Part shown: positions 52,194 to 62,200 of the stretch, piece by piece | Layout: each line of letters begins with the position of its first letter | How positions within the stretch are numbered: position 1 is the stretch's first letter | Origin: RFSX01 sp965248155 | GTDB lineage: Bacteria; Bacteroidota; Bacteroidia; Chitinophagales; Saprospiraceae | Direction: 5' to 3' | Assembly: GCA_965248155.1 (NCBI GenBank) | Contig: CBDFIO010000001.1 | Span: 1,178,001 to 1,242,000 of the forward strand | Length of the DNA: 64,000 nucleotides | Program-made: the position numbers and the translations under genes | Notes under the pieces: generated by a model | Told to the model about the DNA's origin: nothing | Database searches by the model: none | Seen by the model: the letters and a program-made list of their open reading frames with translations, nothing else

Positions 52194-52388
52194 ATGAATG
52201 ATATAGTATTATATATTAAAGAAAGCTATAACGAGTTAATACATAAAGTAACCTGGCCTACTTGGCCTAACCTCTTTAGTAGTACTAGGATTGTTATTGT
52301 AGCATCAATAATCATATCATTAATAATTTTTTTAATGGATGTAGTAGCCAAAGGGGTACTTACTAGAATTTACGAGCTAAATTTTTAA
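52194..52388 (+). CDS. secE: Preprotein translocase subunit SecE
   Basis: Small (64-residue) inner-membrane part of the SecYEG channel. Residues 6-28 carry the SecE amphipathic helix (YIKESYNELIHKVTWPTW) and one transmembrane segment follows (IVIVASIIISLIIFLMDVV). The length and single span are typical of the short bacterial form. Next to nusG as usual. Confidence 0.95.
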   Translation: MNDIVLYIKESYNELIHKVTWPTWPNLFSSTRIVIVASIIISLIIFLMDVVAKGVLTRIYELNF

Positions 52389-52406
52389 TTAAACGGGAAT
52401 AATTCC

Positions 52407-52952
52407 ATGCCTGAAGAAACAAGATGGTATTCTTTACGTGTCATTAGCGGTAAAGAAAAGAAAATCAAGGAATATATCGAGCTTGAACTGCAAAGAAGAA
52501 AGTGGAACGACTTCGTGCCGCAGGTTCTTGTGCCTTCTGAGAAAGTGTATAAGATTAGAAACGGTAAGAAAGTTATCCTTGAAAGAAATATCCTACCGGG
52601 ATATATCTTGATTGAAGCATTGCCGACTAAATTTTCAGGTGAAATTATTCAAGCCATTGCGAATGTGCCAAACGTAATTCATTTTTTAGGTAAAGGGAAT
52701 CCAATACCTATGAGACAATCCGAAGCAAACAGAATGCTTGGGAAAGTTGATGAATCACAAGAGGTAGGAGAGTCCATGTTGGAACCATTTATAGTGGGTG
52801 AAACAGTGAAGATTATCGATGGTCCATTCAATGAATTCGTTGGTGATATTAAAGAAGTGAATGAAGAGAAGAAGAAATTGAAAGTTATCGTGAAAATTTT
52901 TGGAAGAGGTACTGAAGTTGAATTAAACTTCATGCAAGTAGAAAAACAATAA
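52407..52952 (+). CDS. nusG: Transcription termination/antitermination factor NusG
   Basis: Binds RNA polymerase clamp and links it with Rho or the ribosome. 181 residues. NGN domain at about 6-110 (RWYSLRVISGKEKKIKEYIE, LPGYILIEA, NVIHFLG) and a C-terminal KOW domain at about 127-181 (GETVKIIDGPFNEFVGDIKEV). It stands in the secE-nusG-rplK order seen across bacteria. Confidence 0.98.
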   Translation: MPEETRWYSLRVISGKEKKIKEYIELELQRRKWNDFVPQVLVPSEKVYKIRNGKKVILERNILPGYILIEALPTKFSGEIIQAIANVPNVIHFLGKGNPIPMRQSEANRMLGKVDESQEVGESMLEPFIVGETVKIIDGPFNEFVGDIKEVNEEKKKLKVIVKIFGRGTEVELNFMQVEKQ

Positions 52953-52975
52953 ACAACTTATAATAGAAAAGCTTT

Positions 52976-53431
52976 ATGGCAAAAGAAGTTGATGGTTTTA
53001 TCAAATTACAAGTTAGAGGAGGAAGTGCTAACCCTTCTCCACCAGTAGGACCTGCATTAGGTGCTAAAGGTGTTAACATAATGGAGTTTTGCAAAAGATT
53101 CAATGCGAAAACTGAAGATAGCAGAGGAAAATTACTTCCTGTTGTTATTACTGTTTTCAAAGACAAATCATTTGATTTTGTAATAAAAACTTCACCGGCT
53201 GCTGTACAATTACTTGAAGCAGCAAAATTGAAAAAGGGATCCCCTGAATCAAATCGGGAGAAAGTAGGTACAGTAACATGGGATCAAGTTAAAGTTATCG
53301 CTGAAGATAAGATGGAAGACTTGAATGCCTTTAAGATTGAATCAGCCATGAAAATGGTTGCAGGAACAGCAAGAAGTATGGGCTTAATCGTTCAGGGGAA
53401 CGCTCCTTGGGCTGAGGAAGCTGCTAGCTAA
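52976..53431 (+). CDS. rplK: 50S ribosomal protein L11
   Basis: Part of the GTPase-associated centre, binding 23S rRNA. 151 residues, a few longer than usual, with a short acidic tail (APWAEEAAS). N-terminal PSPPVGPALGAKGVNIMEFC and C-terminal rRNA-binding part (AFKIESAMKMVAGTARSMGL) are typical. It leads the L11 operon, which L1 probably represses by binding the leader RNA as in other bacteria. Confidence 0.98.
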   Translation: MAKEVDGFIKLQVRGGSANPSPPVGPALGAKGVNIMEFCKRFNAKTEDSRGKLLPVVITVFKDKSFDFVIKTSPAAVQLLEAAKLKKGSPESNREKVGTVTWDQVKVIAEDKMEDLNAFKIESAMKMVAGTARSMGLIVQGNAPWAEEAAS

Positions 53432-53481
53432 ATAAATTAATTAACAAGGGAGTCTTAACAGACGCTAAACCTTAAACACTT

Positions 53482-54171
53482 ATGGCTAAATTAGGTAAAA
53501 AAAGAAAAGAAGCCAACGTCAAAGTCGATAGTAACAAATTGTATTTGTTAGATGAAGCAATGGCACTGGTAAAAGAAGTTAACACCGCAAAATTTGATGC
53601 ATCTGTTGATTTGCACATTCGATTGGGTGTTGATCCACGAAAAGCCGATCAGGCAATAAGAGGAACAGTTACACTACCAAACGGTACTGGAAAGTCTAAA
53701 ACTGTACTCGTATTATGTACACCAGATAAAGAAGAAGAGGCTAAAGAAGCAGGAGCTGATCACGTAGGACTTGATGAATATATCAATAAAATTCAGCAAG
53801 GATGGACCGGTGTTGATGTGATAATCGCTGCCCCAAATGTTATGGGACATGTCGGTAAAGTAGGTAGAATACTAGGACCAAGAGGTTTAATGCCGAACCC
53901 AAAATCAGGAACTGTTACACCAAACATAGGTGAAGCTGTACAAGATGTAAAAGGTGGAAAGATCGCTTTTAGAGTTGATAAATATGGAATAATACATAGT
54001 TCCGTAGGACGTGTTTCATTTACTCCTGAGAATCTTACAGAGAATGCGAAAGAATTACTTACGACCATCGCAAAATTAAAGCCTTCATCAGCAAAAGGGA
54101 TATACATGAAATCCATCAGCTGTGCAAGTACAATGAGTCCGGGAATCAAAATTGATCCTAAGGATTTTTAA
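53482..54171 (+). CDS. rplA: 50S ribosomal protein L1
   Basis: Forms the L1 stalk that moves E-site tRNA. 229 residues. Motifs: KFDASVDLHIRLGVDPRKAD, GVDVIIAAPNVMGHVGKVG, LGPRGLMPNPKSGTVTPNIG and the C-terminal KGIYMKSISCASTMSPGIK. It lies 50 bases after rplK and just before rplJ. Confidence 0.98.
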   Translation: MAKLGKKRKEANVKVDSNKLYLLDEAMALVKEVNTAKFDASVDLHIRLGVDPRKADQAIRGTVTLPNGTGKSKTVLVLCTPDKEEEAKEAGADHVGLDEYINKIQQGWTGVDVIIAAPNVMGHVGKVGRILGPRGLMPNPKSGTVTPNIGEAVQDVKGGKIAFRVDKYGIIHSSVGRVSFTPENLTENAKELLTTIAKLKPSSAKGIYMKSISCASTMSPGIKIDPKDF

Positions 54172-54192
54172 TTAAACATTAAAGAAAAAACA

Positions 54193-54723
54193 ATGACACG
54201 AGAAGATAAAGCAATGGTAATAGAAGAACTGAAAGCAAAGTTTTCTGATGCCTCGTTCTTTTATATCACGGACTCATCGGGACTTAATGTAGAAGAAATT
54301 AACAAATTCCGCGGACTATGTTTTAAGCAGGGAATTGAGATGAGAGTCGTAAAGAATACACTTATTAAAAAAGCACTTGAAGCGGTTAGCGAAGATAATG
54401 GCTATAGCGATTTATACGATTCGTTAAAAGGACCAACCTCGCTAATGTTTGCTGAAATAGCAAATACTCCCGCAAAAGTTATCGAAGAGTTCAGAAGGAC
54501 TTTTGATAAGCCCCTTTTAAAGGCGGCTTATATAGATTCAAGTATCTATACAGGTGATGATGCCCTTAAAGAATTGGCAGCATTAAAGTCAAAAGAAGAG
54601 TTGATAGGAGAGATTATTTTATTACTTCAGTCGCCTGCTAAAAATGTTGTTTCGGCACTTAAATCCAGTAGTTCAACAATCGCTGGATTGGTTAAAACAT
54701 TGCAGGATAGAACTGAAAATTAA
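54193..54723 (+). CDS. rplJ: 50S ribosomal protein L10
   Basis: Base of the L7/L12 stalk. 176 residues. The globular domain is seen in FFYITDSSGLNVEEINKFR, IEMRVVKNTLIKKALEAV and GPTSLMFAEIANTPAKVIEEF; the C-terminal helix (AKNVVSALKSSSSTIAGLVKT) binds L7/L12 dimers. The start is 21 bases after rplA, leaving little space for a separate L10 leader. Confidence 0.97.
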   Translation: MTREDKAMVIEELKAKFSDASFFYITDSSGLNVEEINKFRGLCFKQGIEMRVVKNTLIKKALEAVSEDNGYSDLYDSLKGPTSLMFAEIANTPAKVIEEFRRTFDKPLLKAAYIDSSIYTGDDALKELAALKSKEELIGEIILLLQSPAKNVVSALKSSSSTIAGLVKTLQDRTEN

Positions 54724-54794
54724 TTTGGCTTCCAAGCTAATCGCATCTTTATTTATTTATAGATGTAATTATTTAAAATATTAAAACAAAATTC

Positions 54795-55187
54795 ATGGCA
54801 GACTTAAAGTCAATTGCAGATCAGTTAGTAAACTTAACAGTAAAAGAAGTTAACGAATTAGCTGACATTTTGAAAGAAGATTATGGTATTGAACCTGCTG
54901 CTGCAGCTGTTGCTGTTGCTGCTGTTGCTGCTGGTCCTGCAGGAGGTGCTGGTGGAGATGCCGGCGCAGCAGAACAATCAGAATTTACGGTAATGTTAAA
55001 CTCTGCTGGCGCAGCGAAATTAGCAGTCGTAAAAGAAGTTAAGAACCTACTAGGTCTTGGACTTAAAGAAGCAAAAGAATTAGTTGACGGCGCACCTACT
55101 GCAATTAAGAAAGGTGTTGCTAAAGACGAAGCAGAATCATTGAAATCTGCTTTAGAAGCTGCAGGTGCAGACGTTGAATTAAAGTAA
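54795..55187 (+). CDS. rplL: 50S ribosomal protein L7/L12
   Basis: Flexible stalk protein that recruits translation GTPases. 130 residues. N-terminal dimerisation domain (SIADQLVNLTVKEVNELADI), an Ala/Gly hinge (about residues 36-58), and the C-terminal domain (FTVMLNSAGAAKLAVVKEVK, GLGLKEAKELVDGAPTAIKK). The hinge is fully Ala/Gly with acidic end. A 165-base gap with two hairpins separates it from rpoB. Confidence 0.98.
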   Translation: MADLKSIADQLVNLTVKEVNELADILKEDYGIEPAAAAVAVAAVAAGPAGGAGGDAGAAEQSEFTVMLNSAGAAKLAVVKEVKNLLGLGLKEAKELVDGAPTAIKKGVAKDEAESLKSALEAAGADVELK

Positions 55188-55245
55188 AACGTCTCTAAAG
55201 CAGTTAATGTCAATAGCAAATTCATTTGCATATAAAAAGAAAGGC

Positions 55246-55275
55246 AGCTTAGTTACTGAATGCAGTAGCTAAGCT
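55246..55275 (+). promoter_or_regulatory. 13-bp hairpin between rplL and rpoB
   Basis: AGCTTAG, T, TACTG pairs with CAGTA, G, CTAAGCT around an AATG loop: 13 pairs with one G.U. No T-run follows, so it is not a normal terminator. In E. coli the same gap holds an attenuator and an RNase III site; this hairpin may be the counterpart that sets rpoBC output against rplJL. Confidence 0.55.
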
Positions 55276-55294
55276 TACCCTGTTTATATATTAA

Positions 55295-55312
55295 GCTTCT
55301 TTTATGAGAAGC
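55295..55312 (+). promoter_or_regulatory. Second hairpin before rpoB
   Basis: GCTTCT / AGAAGC, 6 pairs around a 6-base loop, 40 bases before the rpoB ATG, in the same gap as the larger hairpin. Weaker; it may act with the first or be incidental. Confidence 0.35.
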
Positions 55313-55352
55313 GAAATATAATTTTATTTAATAAGGCTTAAATCAATATTTA

Positions 55353-58300
55353 ATGGCTCGAGCTAGCGCAGTTGCACAAACTTCAAATGGCAGACATAAT
55401 TTTGGTAAAATAAAATTAGCCTCTGAATATCCAGATTTACTAGAGATTCAGATTAAATCGTTTAAAGAATTCTTTCAATTAGAAACGACACCTGAAAATC
55501 GTGGAAATGAAGGTTTATTTAACGTATTTCAGGATAACTTCCCAATAACTGACGCAAGGAACATATTTGTTCTTGAGTTTTTGGATTACTTCATCGACCC
55601 TCCTAGATACAGCATAGATGAGTGTATGGAAAGAGGTCTGACTTACAGCGTTCCTCTTAAAGCAAAACTAAGGCTAAGTTGTAACGACGAAGAACATGTA
55701 GATTTCCAGACTATTGTTCAGGATGTATTCCTGGGTAATATTCCATATATGACTCCAAAAGGTACCTTTGTAATCAATGGTGCTGAACGAGTTGTAGTTT
55801 CACAGCTACATAGATCCCCTGGTGTATTTTTCAGTTTAAATTTTCACCCTAATGGTTCCAAAATTTACTCCGCAAGAGTAATCCCTTTTAAAGGAGCCTG
55901 GATGGAATTTACAACCGATATTAATAATGTCATGTATGCTTACATAGACAGGAAAAAGAAATTCCCAGTAACTACTTTATTAAGAGCAATTGGTTTTGAC
56001 TCCGATAAAGATATTCTCGAGATTTTCGGATTATCTGAAGAAATAAAGACGGATAAAAGAAGTTTGAAGAAGGCCGTAGGAAGAAAGCTTGCTGCAAGAG
56101 TATTGAAAAAGTGGAATGAAGACTTCGTTGATGAAGATACAGGAGAAGTTGTTACTATCGAGAGAAATGAAATTATTCTTGAAAGAGACGACACTCTTGA
56201 TGAAGAGAATATTCAACTAATAACTGAATCAGGTATCGAATCCATTATTCTTCAAAAACAACGCGTGGGAGAAGATGCTAAGGACTTCAGTATCATATAT
56301 CAAACACTTCAAAAAGATCCATCTTCTTCTGAACTTGAAGCGGTAACTCAGATCTATAGACAACTTAGAGGTACTGATCCACCAGATGAAGAGACAGCTA
56401 GAGGAATAATCGATAAATTGTTTTTCTCTGATAAGCGATACAATTTAGGAGAAGTAGGTCGATATAAAATCAATAGAAAATTAAAGCTTGATATCGATGA
56501 AAAAATCCTGGTTCTTACTAAGGATGATATTATCGAGATCATAAAATTCATCGTTGATCTAATCAATCAGAGAGCGGAGTTAGATGATATTGATCATTTA
56601 AGTAATAGAAGAGTTAGAACGGTTGGAGAACAACTATATGCACAGTTTGGTGTAGGTCTCGCAAGAATGGCGAGGACGATTAGAGAGAGAATGAATGTTA
56701 GAGATAATGAGGTATTTACACCTATTGATCTCATTAACGCAAGAACACTTTCTTCTGTAATTAATTCGTTCTTTGGGACAAGCCAATTATCTCAGTTTCT
56801 GGATCAAACGAATCCACTTTCTGAAATTACACACAAGAGAAGAATATCTGCTTTAGGGCCAGGTGGTCTATCAAGAGAAAGAGCAGGATTTGAGGTGCGT
56901 GACGTTCACTATTCTCATTATGGCAGACTATGTACTATTGAAACTCCGGAAGGTCCAAATATTGGACTTATTTCCACGCTTTGTGTTCATGCGAAAGTGA
57001 ACAAAATGGGCTTCTTGGAAACGCCGTATAGAAAAGTACAGAAGGGAATAGTTGACCTAAAATCTAAAATTGAATATTTAAGCGCTGAAGGAGAAGATTA
57101 CAAGAAAATCGCTCAAGCAAATGCACCAATAAATGAAAAGGGAGCATTTGTAAGTGATAGAATCAAGTGTAGAGAACATGGTGATTTCCCTGTACTAATT
57201 CCTAAGGATATAGAATATATGGATGTAGCACCTAACCAGATTGTAGGTGTTTCAGCATCCTTAATTCCATTCTTGGAGAATGATGATGCCAACAGAGCCC
57301 TAATGGGTTCAAACATGCAGAGGCAAGCAGTCCCTCTTGTTCGGCCAAAAGCACCGATAGTAGGAACTGGTATAGAAAGAAAAGTTGCCGAAGATTCAAG
57401 AATTCTTATAAACGCAGAAGGAAAAGGAATAGTAGATTATGTAGATGCGGAAAAGATTGTAATCGAGTACGATAGATCTAAAGAAGATGAATTGGTTTCT
57501 TTTGAAAGCAATGTTAAAACATACAACCTCACTAAGTTCAAGAGAACTAATCAAGGTACAACTATCAATTTGAAACCAATCGTAAAGAAAGGTGACAGGG
57601 TAGTAAAAGGTACACTTTTAAGTGATGGGTATGCGACTGAAAAAGGTGAATTGGCCTTAGGTCAAAACTTGCTCGTTTCATTTATGCCTTGGAAAGGGTA
57701 TAATTTTGAAGATGCAATAGTTTTATCTGAGCGTGTAGTTAGAGAAGATGTATTTACTTCTATTCATATCGTAAGCTATGAGCTTGAAGTCAGAGACACC
57801 AAATTAGGAGAAGAAGAGTTGACCAATGATATACCTAATGTCAGTGAAGAAGCAACAAAGGATCTTGATGAGAATGGAATCATCAGACTGGGAGCTTGGG
57901 TAAAAGAAGGAGATATATTGATTGGAAAAATTACTCCGAAGGGAGAATCCGATCCTACTCCAGAGGAGAAATTATTAAGAGCAATATTTGGTGATAAAGC
58001 AGGTGATGTAAAAGACGCTTCATTAAAAGCTCCACCATCTACGAAGGGAATAATAATTAACAAAAAACTTTTTGCAAGAGCTAAGAAAGATAAATTTCAA
58101 AAAGTTCAGGAAAAGGAATTGCTTTCCAAATTAGAGGATTCTCATGCAGTTGTACTTAATGAACTGAGAACCACCCTTATTGATAAATTACTATTCTTAT
58201 TAAAAGGCAAAGTATCAGCTGGAGTAAAAAGTATTTATAATGAAGATCTGGTAGGTAAAGGAGCTAAGTTTACGACTAAAGTTCTTAAAGATCTTGATTA

Positions 58301-59183
58301 TTCTCAGGTTGATTATTCTAAGTGGACAGGTGAAGACAAGACGAATAAATTGATTTCCGGATTACTTCATAATTACAGCATTAAAGTAAATGAAGAAGTA
58401 GGAAGATACAAGCGAGAAAAGTTCAACATAAGTATCGGAGATGAATTGCCGGCAGGTGTCTTGAAATTAGCTAAAGTTTATGTTGCTAAAAAACGTAAAC
58501 TTAAAGTTGGAGACAAGCTTGCAGGACGTCATGGTAATAAAGGAATTGTATCTAGAATTGTTCGTCAGGAAGACATGCCTTTCTTAGAGGATGGAACTCC
58601 TGTGGATATCGTACTGAATCCTCTCGGGGTACCTTCAAGGATGAACTTAGGTCAGATTTTCGAAACTGTTCTTGGATGGGCAGGTCAGAAAATAGGAATG
58701 AAGTTCGCTACTCCAATTTTTGATGGAGCAAGTCTTGATGAAATAGATCAATTTATAAAACAAGCTGATCTACCTGGTTTAGGTCAAACCTATTTATATG
58801 ATGGTGAGACTGGAGACAGATTCCACCAGGAAGCTACTGTAGGTATTATATATATGTTGAAGTTATCTCACATGGTTGATGATAAGATGCATGCAAGGTC
58901 TATTGGTCCTTACTCTCTTATTACTCAGCAACCACTAGGAGGTAAAGCACAATTTGGTGGTCAGAGATTTGGTGAAATGGAAGTATGGGCGCTTGAAGCA
59001 TATGGTGCAGCAAGCGTTCTTCAGGAGTTGTTGACAATCAAATCTGATGATATAATTGGAAGAGCGAAGACTTATGAAGCTATTGTTAAAGGAGAGAATT
59101 TGCCAACACCTGGAATTCCTGAATCTTTCAATGTCTTGATTCATGAATTACGTGGGTTAGCTCTTGATGTAAAATTTGATTAA
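55353..59183 (+). CDS. rpoB: DNA-directed RNA polymerase beta subunit
   Basis: 1276 residues, typical for Bacteroidota. Beta-lobe and fork motifs are intact: rifampicin pocket FFGTSQLSQFLDQTNPLSE and THKRRISALGPGGLSRERAG; EGPNIGLI; the C-terminal GKAQFGGQRFGEMEVWALEA. The segment 200-330 holds a lineage-type insertion rich in charged residues. No nonsense codons. Co-transcribed with rpoC after 20 bases. Confidence 0.99.
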   Translation: MARASAVAQTSNGRHNFGKIKLASEYPDLLEIQIKSFKEFFQLETTPENRGNEGLFNVFQDNFPITDARNIFVLEFLDYFIDPPRYSIDECMERGLTYSVPLKAKLRLSCNDEEHVDFQTIVQDVFLGNIPYMTPKGTFVINGAERVVVSQLHRSPGVFFSLNFHPNGSKIYSARVIPFKGAWMEFTTDINNVMYAYIDRKKKFPVTTLLRAIGFDSDKDILEIFGLSEEIKTDKRSLKKAVGRKLAARVLKKWNEDFVDEDTGEVVTIERNEIILERDDTLDEENIQLITESGIESIILQKQRVGEDAKDFSIIYQTLQKDPSSSELEAVTQIYRQLRGTDPPDEETARGIIDKLFFSDKRYNLGEVGRYKINRKLKLDIDEKILVLTKDDIIEIIKFIVDLINQRAELDDIDHLSNRRVRTVGEQLYAQFGVGLARMARTIRERMNVRDNEVFTPIDLINARTLSSVINSFFGTSQLSQFLDQTNPLSEITHKRRISALGPGGLSRERAGFEVRDVHYSHYGRLCTIETPEGPNIGLISTLCVHAKVNKMGFLETPYRKVQKGIVDLKSKIEYLSAEGEDYKKIAQANAPINEKGAFVSDRIKCREHGDFPVLIPKDIEYMDVAPNQIVGVSASLIPFLENDDANRALMGSNMQRQAVPLVRPKAPIVGTGIERKVAEDSRILINAEGKGIVDYVDAEKIVIEYDRSKEDELVSFESNVKTYNLTKFKRTNQGTTINLKPIVKKGDRVVKGTLLSDGYATEKGELALGQNLLVSFMPWKGYNFEDAIVLSERVVREDVFTSIHIVSYELEVRDTKLGEEELTNDIPNVSEEATKDLDENGIIRLGAWVKEGDILIGKITPKGESDPTPEEKLLRAIFGDKAGDVKDASLKAPPSTKGIIINKKLFARAKKDKFQKVQEKELLSKLEDSHAVVLNELRTTLIDKLLFLLKGKVSAGVKSIYNEDLVGKGAKFTTKVLKDLDYSQVDYSKWTGEDKTNKLISGLLHNYSIKVNEEVGRYKREKFNISIGDELPAGVLKLAKVYVAKKRKLKVGDKLAGRHGNKGIVSRIVRQEDMPFLEDGTPVDIVLNPLGVPSRMNLGQIFETVLGWAGQKIGMKFATPIFDGASLDEIDQFIKQADLPGLGQTYLYDGETGDRFHQEATVGIIYMLKLSHMVDDKMHARSIGPYSLITQQPLGGKAQFGGQRFGEMEVWALEAYGAASVLQELLTIKSDDIIGRAKTYEAIVKGENLPTPGIPESFNVLIHELRGLALDVKFD

Positions 59184-59203
59184 TCTTAAAATCTAAGATA
59201 AAT

Positions 59204-62200
59204 ATGCCTTTTAAAAGACAGAATGCACAACATAGTGGAAACTTTGATTCAATAACAATCAGTCTTACATCTCCAGATGAGATTCTTGAAAGATCATTTG
59301 GAGAAGTTTTAAAACCTGAAACAATTAACTACAGAACTTATAAGCCTGAAAGAGATGGCTTGTTCTGTGAGAGAATTTTCGGTCCCGTAAAAGATTATGA
59401 ATGTTATTGTGGAAAGTATAAAAGGATTCGATATAAAGGAATCGTTTGTGATCGATGTGGAGTTGAAGTTACCGAAAAGAAAGTAAGAAGAGAGAGAATG
59501 GGACACATCAAACTCGTTGTTCCTGTAGTTCATATTTGGTTCTTTAAATCACTCCCTAATAAAATTGGATATCTTCTCGGAATTTCATCTAAAAAATTGG
59601 AATCCATAATATATTATGAGCGATATGTTGTTATACAGCCTGGAGTAAAAGAAGGTGAAATCGAACTGAAAGAGCTGTATACTGAAGAAGAATATTTCGA
59701 AATTTTAGATACACTTCCTCAGGATAATCAATTGCTTGATGATACTGATCCTCAGAAGTTTATTGCCAAAATGGGAGCTGAAGCTGTCAAGGAACTATTG
59801 GAAAGATTAGACCTTGATGCATTGTCTTATCAATTAAGACATCAAGCTGCCAATGAAACTTCTCAGCAAAGAAAGTCAGAGGCATTAAAACGATTAAGAG
59901 TAGTAGAAGCATTTAGAGATGGCCAAACAAGAATCGAAAATAAGCCGGAATGGGCGATTATCGAATATCTGCCTATCATTCCACCAGAGTTAAGACCTTT
60001 GGTACCTCTAGATGGAGGTAGGTTTGCCAGTTCAGACTTGAATGATCTTTATAGAAGAGTAATAATTAGAAACAATAGATTAAAGAGACTTCTTGAAATT
60101 AAAGCTCCGGAAGTTATACTGAGAAACGAAAAGAGAATGCTTCAAGAAGCAGTTGATTCTCTTTTTGATAATTCAAGAAAATCCAATGCTGTTAAAGCAG
60201 AAGGTGGTCGTTCTCTGAAATCTCTTAGTGATATATTAAAGGGAAAGCAAGGACGATTCCGTCAAAACCTTTTAGGTAAAAGGGTAGATTATTCAGGTAG
60301 ATCAGTAATTGTTGTTGGTCCTAATCTGAAATTGCATGAGTGTGGATTACCAAAAGGTATGGCAGCTGAGCTTTTCAAGCCTTTTATCATAAGGAAACTT
60401 ATCGAAAGAGGAATTGTGAAGACCGTAAAGTCTGCAAAAAAATTAGTTGACAGAAAAGACCCTGTAATATGGGAGATCTTAGAGAATCTATTAAGAGGGC
60501 ACCCTGTGATGCTAAACAGGGCTCCAACACTTCACAGACTCTCAATTCAGGCCTTTCAACCAAAATTAGTCGAAGGGAAAGCCATTCAATTACATCCTCT
60601 TGTAACAGGAGCATTTAATGCGGATTTTGATGGTGACCAAATGGCTGTTCACGTCCCGCTGAGTCAAGGAGCGATCCTGGAGGCACAGGTATTGATGTTA
60701 TCTTCGCATAATATTCTAAATCCACAAAATGGATCTCCAATTGCCTTGCCGTCACAGGATATGGTACTTGGACTATACTATCTTACAAAAGAGCATCCGG
60801 ATCTAAAAGCTGATAAAAACGGAAAAGCGCGCATCTTTTATTCAGCAGAAGAAGTTATGATTGCCTATAATGAAGGCAAATTCAGCTTGCATACTGGTAT
60901 AAAAGTTAAAGCAGAAGTTGAAAATGAAGAAGGAGAGTTCGTAAATGGATTGATTGATACAACCGTAGGTAGAGTAGTATTCAATAGTAAGAAACCTGAA
61001 AAAGTACCATTCATCAATACTTTGCTAACCAAGAAGAATCTGAAAGAAGTTATATCTGATATTATTAGAAGAACAGATCTTCCGACTACTGCGAGTTTCC
61101 TAGATGACATTAAGGAGATGGGATTCTATTGGTCTTTTAAAGCTGGGTTGTCATTTAACTTGGGAGACTTAATTAATCCGACTATTAAAGAAAAAACTTT
61201 GGTTGAAGCCAGAGAAGAAGTTGAAGAAGTATGGGATAATTATAATATGGGATTGATTACTCCTAATGAAAGATATAATCAAGTCATTGATAAATGGACT
61301 TATGCTGATAATAAGATTACTGAAAATCTTATGAAGGAGCTCAAAGAACATAAATCAGGATTTAACTCGGTATATATGATGTTGGATTCAGGGGCAAGGG
61401 GATCTAAACAACAGATCAAGCAGCTTTGTGGACTAAGAGGTCTTATGGCAAAACCAAGGAAATCTGGAGATACAGGAGGGGCCATTATTGAAAACCCGAT
61501 CCTTTCTAACTTTCTTGAAGGTCTTTCAGTTCAAGATTATTTTATATCAACTCACGGTGCAAGAAAAGGCCTTGCTGATACGGCATTAAAAACTGCAGAT
61601 GCAGGTTATCTTACAAGAAGATTAGTTGATGTATCTCAGGATGTTATAATTCTTCACCCGGATTGCGATACTTTGAGAGGTATCAAAATGACAGCTTATA
61701 TCGAAAATGATAAAATTGTCGAATCGCTGGCTACAAAAATAGAAGGGCGTTATGTGCTAAACGATGTGTATCATCCTGAAACTGATGAAAAATTGATTAA
61801 TTCAGGAGATTATATCGATAGTGCGATCGCTGAAAAAATTGATAATTCTGGTCTTGAATCTATTAAAATAAGATCTGTACTTACTTGCGAAACAAAAAGA
61901 GGAGTTTGTGCTAAATGCTATGGAAAGAATCTTGCAACTAATCGATTGGCTGAAAGAGGAGATGCGGTTGGAATTATTGCTGCACAAAGTATTGGAGAAC
62001 CGGGAACACAGCTGACACTAAGAACTTTCCACGTTGGGGGTATTGCATCAGTATCGAAAGCTGAGTCAGAAATCATCTCTAAGCATGATGGAGTATTGGA
62101 ATTTGATAATGTAACTGCAACGAATTATGAAGAGAATGGTGTGAAAAGCAGAATTGTAATATCTAGATCCGGAGAAATTAGATTGATTGATCCAGAAAGC

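Noticed and set aside
53432..53481. An L1-binding RNA motif between rplK and rplA
   Set aside because: Only a 4-base stem (GTCT/AGAC) is seen, too weak to call.
54894..54970. Simple-sequence repeat in rplL (GCTGTTGCTGCT-like)
   Set aside because: It encodes the normal Ala/Gly hinge of L7/L12, not an expandable repeat.
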